From: Epiperipatus broadwayi
Taxonomy: Eukaryota > Onychophora > Udeonychophora > Euonychophora > Peripatidae
Length of the DNA: 64,000 nucleotides
Reading direction: 5' to 3'
Assembly: GCA_028023455.1 (NCBI GenBank)
Contig: JAQFVV010006203.1
Coordinates: 6,788,821-6,852,820, forward strand
Shown: positions 56,730 through 64,000 of the stretch, piece by piece
Layout: every line of letters starts with the position of its first letter
Numbering within the stretch: position 1 is the first letter of the stretch
Notes under the pieces: generated by a model
Databases searched by the model: none
What the model was told of the DNA's origin: nothing
What the model saw: the letters and a program-made list of their open reading frames with translations, nothing else
Translations under genes and position numbers: made by a program

Positions 56730-58650
56730 TTTGATTATCTTATATGTATCAAAAAGTTTGCATACATAAAATCCATCATGTGACAAATATTGAGATATTT
56801 TAAATAATAATAATGTTAATATAAATGTTAAATTTTATTAGATATAGTAATAAAAAAAGGGGGAGGGGGACTTTTTTTTTTACGAAGTTCATTTTTTTTG
56901 TATATTTTTTGAAGGAAAAAAAAAATCTTAGGATCTAGATTATAAATAGAATATTTTTATATATTAAAAAAAAAAATTAGATTTTTATCTCCAAAAAAAT
57001 CAAAATATTTTTTTAGAAAAAAAAAAGTATTTCTTGTAAAACGAAAAATCAATTGGTCAAAGCATAATGCAATGATTTCTGAGATAGTCATATGATTGGA
57101 TGGAAAATTGACATCAGGGTTGTTAAAACAAAGAAAGTTCAGCAGTCAGAAGCGTGACTGGGAAAACTGATGTTCAATCTTAATTTAAAAAAGAAATAAT
57201 ATTTACAATATAGCACAGAGTTTATAAGAACCATGAGCTAAGCTCTTGCTAAAAATTGATCCAACTAGGTAACCAATTTCACTGAAAGGAATGTAGAAGA
57301 AAAATACCTCTGGCAAAAACTTTCAACAAGTCTTATGTATATATTCACCCCAAATTATGGTTGTCAATTTATATTAACCTGAAATAAAATAATTTTTAAA
57401 CTGGATACCAGGAAGTACAAAAAGAAAAAGAAGAAATGGATAAAATAACTATTAAAAAAGCTATAAAAAGAAAAAAAAACTGGAGCCAAAAGATTGACCA
57501 AACTACCATCTACAAGATCTATCAGTGAAGAGAGACTCAATGAACAAAAATATATATAATGGTGAAATGAGATATTGTAGAATGCATTTTAAGTGTTACT
57601 TTATAAATAAAGTAATAATTGAAAATATTGAATAATTTTTATTGTTAGTTTTTTTCTATTGAAAAGATTTTTTAAATCTTCATTAAAATTGTGTAGTTAT
57701 GTAGGACATTGTCATTTTCAAAAGAAGAGGGGGAATTATGTTTCTTGCAAAATAATTTTATTAATAATGTGCTTATTACAATGAAATAACTCGTCTAAAT
57801 TAAATATAAATTAAGGTAGAGGAGAAAGAAAGAAAGAAATAATATTTGTACATTATTTGAAATTATGTGTATTGCATAGATTAGGTTGATCAGTATGTAT
57901 TTACGACTTTAGATTTGTCACAATTATCATTTTCTAAATTTTTAAAAAAATTTATTGGTTAATTTTATTAAATAATTTTTGAAATTATAATTTTTTTCTA
58001 ATGTTTATTTTTCTAGCTATCTTGTTCTATGAATTATTGTGTTCAACTGATTTCATCAAAGAGTTGTGCTTTAAGGGATTTATAGATTGTACCAGTGAAA
58101 TTATTTAATAATAGAATGAATTGTGTATATTTTCTCTCCGTCACAATCATCATTGTAGAGATAATATATGCCATATATGGGTGGACACCCAGGCGGTTCT
58201 CTATACAATTATTTAAAAGCAATAAGATCATAAAAGTCAACATGCTTTATAGATTTGATAGTTTATTGATGATCAGTACATTCATGGTATCTGATAGTCT
58301 AGAGTGGTAATAATGATCAGATATAATGATCTCATCATATCTGATATAAAATTACCTTAATAATTATTTTTAGCACTTAGGCATGTGCATGCATATGAAA
58401 TATTGATAGCTTTTATAATATTATACCTTAAGTTGGCATTATCTAGTTAATGATTAGCACCCAATATATAGTGTATCTTTTAATTCCAGTTATAAAGGAC
58501 TATTGCTGGTGATGCTATATTTATCACTTATATGTTATATATTATTTATTTCAGATGCTAATCCCTTGATCATTTTCTATGCTCAGTAAAACAGTAATGT
58601 TGTTCTTTCTCACCCTCAGTTATATCTCTTGTTCTATACCATTACAATAT
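56730..58650. other. Unit-B-specific insertion of unknown nature
   Basis: About 1.9 kb with no counterpart in unit A, whose equivalent junction is near 46375. It includes an A/T/G-homopolymer-rich start (56850-57020) and a purine run (agaagagggggaat near 57723). No TIR pair, RT or transposase motif seen. Longest ORF 71 codons. Confidence 0.5.
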
Positions 58651-58799
58651 GTATTTTATATGTTCAAATTAGAAAATATGTTAATACACTCAACATATAG
58701 TTATATATAAAAGTGTATTCAGGAATATACATAATATAATTAATTTATTAATGATTATATAAAGTTTGCTAAAGAAAAATAGATATTAAATGTGCATTT

Positions 58800-58841
58800 G
58801 ACTTATTTTAAACTTTATTCGACTTATTTTAAACTTTATTC
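58800..58841. repeat. 21-bp perfect tandem duplication
   Basis: Two identical 21-base units (58800-58820, 58821-58841) starting gacttatttt. Confidence 0.88.
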
Positions 58842-60080
58842 CAGCACAAATAAATACCTATATAATACAATATTCATATTTCAAATGTTTTTAGATGTTA
58901 TCAAATCTCCAGGTCTTCCAAATGTTTCTAAAAATTTTAAATGCAGAAAAACTTTTTTTTTTTTGACAAAGTGTTCTATTGAAAAATTTTAGTGATATTA
59001 AATGATAGTCATAGTAGTTATAATGTGCAAGAAATTTATTTTACCGATTACATACATTTCTTTGACACAAAAGAGATATTTTCCAGGAATAGAAAAACTT
59101 TTCAATTCAATAAAGTTAAAGTTTTTTTTTTTCCCCAAAAAAATTCTGGTCTTATTCTTAATTCAACAAACATAATATGCAACAATAGATTAAAATACAA
59201 TCCTACTTCATATTTTTAGGAATAACATTCAATCATAGCCTAACTTATTTTTCTCATTTCTTAAAGGTTAGATTTAATATAATTTCTGCGAATAACCTTC
59301 TTCAAAACCAAGTTGGCAATACTTGAATTTGTGATTGATGCAAGGACTTTATAGATAGTTTTCTCAGCATTAGTTAATTCGCTGATAAGTCTATATTTTT
59401 ATTTGGAGAAAAAGTGCCCGCACTAAACTTTTTTAATACTCAATGAAATATTAACATGAGAAATATTATTAGTACACTCAAAGTCTACTCCTTCCTGAAG
59501 ACATCAGAAGTTATTAAAAAGTTGATGAAAAGCTGTTTAAAAAATATTGGACATGCCAATTATTCAATGTATAGTTTGCCATCTAAAACTCAAATCAAGA
59601 GCACCTCTGGATGTCAAACCAAGCCTATAACTGAAGAATTGTGGCATAAAAAGGGACTTTTTTTTGAGGTCCTAAACTATTTTTTTTTTTATTTCAAGAG
59701 CCAATAGTAAAGCTATTGGGATTTAATTTTCCTAGATATTATTGAAATCTCATCAATAGATTCAGGATAATCTGTAGCCATTGAACTCATCTGCTTCATA
59801 AATGATATTTAACACCTGCCAGATTGTATAGATATGGATAAACACCACAAATCATACAATTGATAACTATGGCTGATGGGAATTTTTAGGTTTCTTTATA
59901 ATATTTTGTCATTATATATATATTTTAAAAAATCCATGTTAAATAAAACAGAATAATCAAGTAATTAAAAACTCCTAACAATCATTTATATATAGTCATT
60001 TACTCATTCATAAAATCTGCTATGTAGTATGTTTGAATAATTTATGACTGGTTTCTTCAGTACAGTTTACAATTAAACAG

Positions 60081-61120
60081 GAGTGATAGGCATGGTTTAT
60101 AGTAATGAATGGAAATCTAAGTGTTCAATTGAGTGTAGTTTGGAGTATACATGAGTAAATTAAAATGTAAATTATTTTTCCTTTAGTACATTTAAAGGTG
60201 TATCATTTTTGCAATGTTGTCTTTTAAAAAAAATCTTTGTATTATAGTATTTTTGCATTTAAGGATTTAAGTAATTAATATTTGTTAAATATTTGCTCCA
60301 TCTAAAACATTTATATTAATAATGATTTGCATAATAACACTATAATTTTTATAATATTTTGATACTAATACAATATGTAACGTTTCTATTTAGATCTTTG
60401 ACAAAAATTATTAAGCATTTGAAATATCAACATTATGTAATAAAATTTAATATTGAATAAAACATATTGATAACAGAAAGTGAGCATAGTTTTAAGTAAC
60501 AATTATTTTTATTGAAGGATTATAAGAAATAGCAAAATACCACCAACAATGTTTAAGTATTATCAGTTGATTGCAATATTATTTTGCCTTCATATGGTAT
60601 ATATCTTGGCAAATTTTTGCAATTTAGAAAGAAAACAAAACAAAATAGTAAAATTATTTATGGTTATTTAATTCTCTTGTATTCAAAGAAATGGTTGGTA
60701 AATGTATCTTATTTACTTTTATCTTCTCCTTTTTATATACATTTTAAACCAACAATGGGGAAATACTGTAACATTTTATTGTTAAATGATTTCATAATGG
60801 TTGTTATATTTATGTCAACCCTTGAACAACATACATATTTATAAAGTTGGCCCTGAAATCATTTCAATAAATCACGACTTTATTATAATATAATAATCTC
60901 ATGATTATAAATTCATTTTTTTCTTCTTCTGTATTATGTTATGCATTATAATTTTAATCACAGCAGTGTTGTGTTTTTAGTATTAAAAAGAATTAATTTT
61001 GAAGTTTTGTATGTAAAGATTAATTTATTATTATTATCAAGAGCTTTAGTCTTGGTTTAAATCTTTAAATTTACATGCTTACATCTTGTGTTATACAAAG
61101 TTTAACTCTTGATTTAACTT
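60081..61120. other. AT-rich non-coding stretch
   Basis: No gene, terminus or repeat recognised. Weak similarity to the DNA following unit A may extend a little beyond 60080. Confidence 0.45.
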
Positions 61121-61660
61121 ATGATTCATGTGTATGTTGATACATTTATGGTAACAGAGAGATTAAAACCACCCTGGACACCAACATCCCTGCTCCCCAG
61201 AGGAAGAGAAAACCAGTCCCAGCACAGACCCCTCATACCTCTCATCCTAGAGGCCCTTCCCAAAACCCTGGAAGTTAGGCCCAGGGGACTGCCTGGCCCC
61301 TCGATACTCCCCTCCAGGGAGCAAAGATGCATGAATTTGCGGTCTCAGTCTAAGGTAACGGTTGATTTACATAATGTTTCTATAAGACTTCAAACTGCCA
61401 TGGCTAATGTCATCTCCACCACCCAGAGAAAATATCTTCATTTGGTAATGATCCCAGATTAGCTCTCCCAGCCCTTGTGGCTGGAGGGCTAGGACTCAGG
61501 CAAGAAGGATCCTCCCTACCACTAGATTTCCATTTCCTGGCAGCAAAGACAAGTGAACCAGTGACAGCCTGAATCAACCAACAATTTACTGTAGCTGTCC
61601 CTAGACTTTCAATGGCTGGCATGTGGTTTTCTCCTTCTTTCTCAAATAAAAGTCTTTAGT
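61121..61660 (+). other. GC-richer island with open frame; candidate last exon or unknown retrosequence
   Basis: Composition changes abruptly from AT-rich to roughly balanced at about 61145-61620. On the plus strand an open frame (61121-61462) reads a proline-rich segment (LKPPWTPTSLLPRGREN, then EVRPRGLPGPSILPS) and then a more regular one (KVTVDLHNVSIRLQTAMANV), ending TAG at 61460-61462. A possible splice acceptor (tttatggtaacag) precedes it at about 61145, and AATAAA occurs near 61646. These features would fit a terminal exon. The minus strand is also open in places, a by-product of the GC content, so coding is unproven. No family recognised. Confidence 0.25.
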
Positions 61661-63639
61661 ATATATCCCAGTAATTTCAGGCTTGCATTATGTTCTATAT
61701 ACAGATTATTGCTCAGTTCTAGAAGGTGGATGTTGATTTATGAAGTATATTTCTTTTTGAATCAAGTGCTTTAATATAAATCTTATTAATTACTTGTTTT
61801 TATTATGTGCTATATATCTATTGATTCATAGTTCCACAGGGCAGCTGTTGATATATATATAATTGTTGTAGAGCTCAAAATGTCAGATTTTGATTTGTTT
61901 ATAATATTCTGTTGCATTAATCCATGAGATGATCAAGTGTTGTAATATCCCAAAGTTACAATTAAGTATGAATAATAAAATTTAGAGATCCAATATGAAT
62001 AGCATTTTACAGGTATAATATAGAATCTCCAATTTAGGACTGGTGGTGAAAACTAAAAAAAACATCTGAATAAAGCATTTGAACAATTCACTGTTAATAA
62101 AATTAAGTAAAGTGAGCCTCTTGGTTTAAATCACTTTAGTTTCAACTGCACTAAGCAAAGTTTTTCTTTTTTAAATAAAATCTCTGATTTATAACATAAG
62201 CATTTAAATCACAATGAATAACATTATTTCTTTTTTAATGTGTGAGACAGTCAGCATTAGCAACGATCCCACAGCACCCTTTCACTTTAGAGCTGGGGAT
62301 TAGATCTCTAGGGATCCTCCCATTAACTAGACCCTCCCACTCAGCAAAATTGATCAAAATAGATTTTTCTTTAAAACTACAATCTCTATGAAAATATTTA
62401 GTAATTTTTATGGCTGCCATTTAATTTTCATAGCGTTTTTAAGAAAAGTTGTAGTTATTCTTATTTGTGATCAACAACTGGTGACATACTTTGTATCTGG
62501 AAAGATAGCTAAGAAGCTACTCTTCTAAATAGGACTTCTTTCAGGGAGATTTAACTCCCTTAACTAGAGAATTTGGAACTAAAACGGGGAGCCAGTAACA
62601 GAGTCAACTGGAGTCCTTAACTCCTTTTTGTGGACTTAGAAAGATTAATTTCAATATGTGTGTAATACTGTAGTTCCATTTCTGATTTTTTTTTTTTTTG
62701 ATTGTAGATTAATTGTAATTAATAATTATTATGTTAGTTATTAATAGGTAATAATAGTGTATTTGAAAGAGAAGTTAATACTAATGTCTTTTTAGGTTAC
62801 ATTCTTTTTCTTCTTTTGAATATTTATTTTAAAACTTAATATTGACTAAGGATCCAGTTCTAGTAAACTTCTGATAGCTTTTTCAAATGTACATAGTCAT
62901 TTCATTTTTCAATTATGTTTATTATTTTTGGTTATGACAAATTTATCTCATCAAAATATTCTTAGTTTATTTAGAAACTTTCAGTTAGCTGGACAAAAGA
63001 AATGTTTATCTTTTCTCTAGACTTAAAAATGTGTCTGAATTAAGGAATACAGAAATATTATACGCTGTTTATGCATATTAAAACAGTACAGGTTTTTTTT
63101 CTTTCATTGTTTTTAAATAAATTATATTAAATAAAAAATAATATTATCTTTAGAAATGTTGGATTTTGTTGCAGTCGATCTATTAAACTAATTCTCAAGT
63201 GCTATATATAATCCTTGGAAAATATTTTAGGTTTCTAGCAAGTTTATGAATTGTTTTTTCCTTCTGAAATTAGTCCATAATCAATCAGGGAAATAAGTAA
63301 GTCAGAGAATAAAAAGTTACAAAGCTGCTAAAATCTTTATCAGCTATAAGCCTGGTGATACTTTCTCCTTCATTATTCCTGATTGGTGAGCAGTTGTAGA
63401 GGTCTTTGCTATTCATTGTTATTTAAAGTCTGATTTACCTCAACATTTTAGGATATTGCAAATAATTATATGCATATATATATATTGTAACCTTAACAGT
63501 CAGAGGTCACATACCAACAGCAACCCGAAGTTATACACACAGGCATCATATAGCAAAACACCCCAGAGTCTGAGCCCTCTTTTAGATAATACTCAAGCTA
63601 AATATAATTATTAAAATACAAGGTTTTTGTATAATTCAA
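61661..63639. other. Non-coding stretch with mixed-composition patch
   Basis: 62235-62640 is less AT-rich and has a 61-codon minus-strand frame (MAAIKITKYFHRDCSFKEKS and onward) that I do not recognise. The rest is AT-rich with nothing identifiable. Confidence 0.4.
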
Positions 63640-63850
63640 AATATTTTATCTTATGTTCTAGGAATATTATATTTATCTTAAATATAATTCCTTTTGCAAG
63701 TTTAAAATATCACATTTTATGATTTAAAATATCTTAATCTCAAATATGAGTTCTTTTATAAGTTTAAAATATTTTGATTTCAGGTTTTAAGACATATTTA
63801 TCTTAAATGTCACAGTCCTTTTACAAGTTTAAGATATCTTGATCTCAGGA
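63640..63850. repeat. Diverged minisatellite, about three units of 63-67 bp
   Basis: The line (t)tccttttNcaagtttaa(a/g)atat recurs near 63688, 63751 and 63818, followed each time by tctta/ttttgat-tctca-type sequence. Confidence 0.65.
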
Positions 63851-64000
63851 TTCAAACCACAATAAAGTGCACTTGGAATAAAATGTTAATGGTAATAATT
63901 TAATTTCTTAACAAAAATATGGTTTATTATTTAAGCTAAACATGTCCTTCTTTTAATTTATTTTGGAATCTTAGTATTTTAAGAAAGTAGAATTGAAATT

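Larger units (their letters stand above)
49985..60080 (+). repeat. Segmental duplication unit B
   Basis: Diverged direct copy of 38140-47900. It holds two additions absent from unit A: LX copy 4 (51606 to about 55588), and about 1.9 kb at 56730-58650 with no recognised content. Near 51,600 and 55,590 the flanks join up with the uninterrupted A sequence at about 45395, which gives a paralogous empty site for the LINE. Confidence 0.75.

Noticed and set aside
1-64000. CRISPR arrays, bacterial operons, ribosome binding sites
   Set aside because: Content is eukaryotic transposons; the repeats seen are minisatellites, TIRs or duplications, without regular spacers.

Overview
This is eukaryotic, animal-type DNA that is very A+T-rich (roughly three quarters by eye). 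It is built mostly from decayed transposable elements separated by long stretches with no detectable genes. The mix is a Penelope-like element, an RTE-clade LINE, a LINE family with an SGNH-esterase N-terminal region, a Merlin/ISXO2-type DNA transposon and three different hAT elements. That mix suggests an invertebrate with a large repeat-rich genome; an arthropod is plausible, but the sequence does not settle the taxon. I found no convincing host gene, tRNA, rRNA or CRISPR array. The only protein-like host candidate is a compositionally distinct patch near 61.1-61.6 kb.

Layout. 1-1.6 kb: 3' part of a LINE of the family called LX here (copy 1, + strand, cut by the window edge). 3.3-5.4 kb: complete Merlin-type element with an 8-bp target duplication and a broken transposase. 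9.0-11.5 kb: hAT element with a perfect 8-bp target duplication, a BED-finger ORF and a 522-residue transposase ORF, separated by a 32-base poly(A) run. 13.2-23.0 kb: two LX copies on the minus strand joined tail to head, with a hAT element (17.7-19.3 kb) inserted in the 5' part of the downstream copy. 23.35-23.48 kb: 129-bp inverted repeat. 24.0-25.9 kb: two Penelope-like fragments head to head. 27.9-31.2 kb: near full-length but broken RTE-clade LINE (minus strand).

38.1-48 kb and 50.0-60.1 kb: two diverged, colinear direct copies of the same non-coding segment (units A and B), an old segmental duplication. Unit B was later invaded by LX copy 4 (51.6-55.6 kb), which carries its own 383-bp hAT MITE. 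A fragment of another LINE lies between A and B (48.7-49.9 kb). 60-64 kb: non-coding DNA with the unexplained GC-richer patch and a diverged minisatellite at the end.

Nothing here works as a pathway. The functional logic is that of mobile elements: endonuclease plus reverse transcriptase for the LINEs, GIY-YIG plus reverse transcriptase for the Penelope element, and DDE/hAT transposases for the DNA elements. Nearly all copies are dead. The best preserved reading frame is the hAT transposase at 9694-11262. Insertion order can be read in several places: LX before hAT at 17.7 and 52.3 kb, and segmental duplication before LX copy 4.
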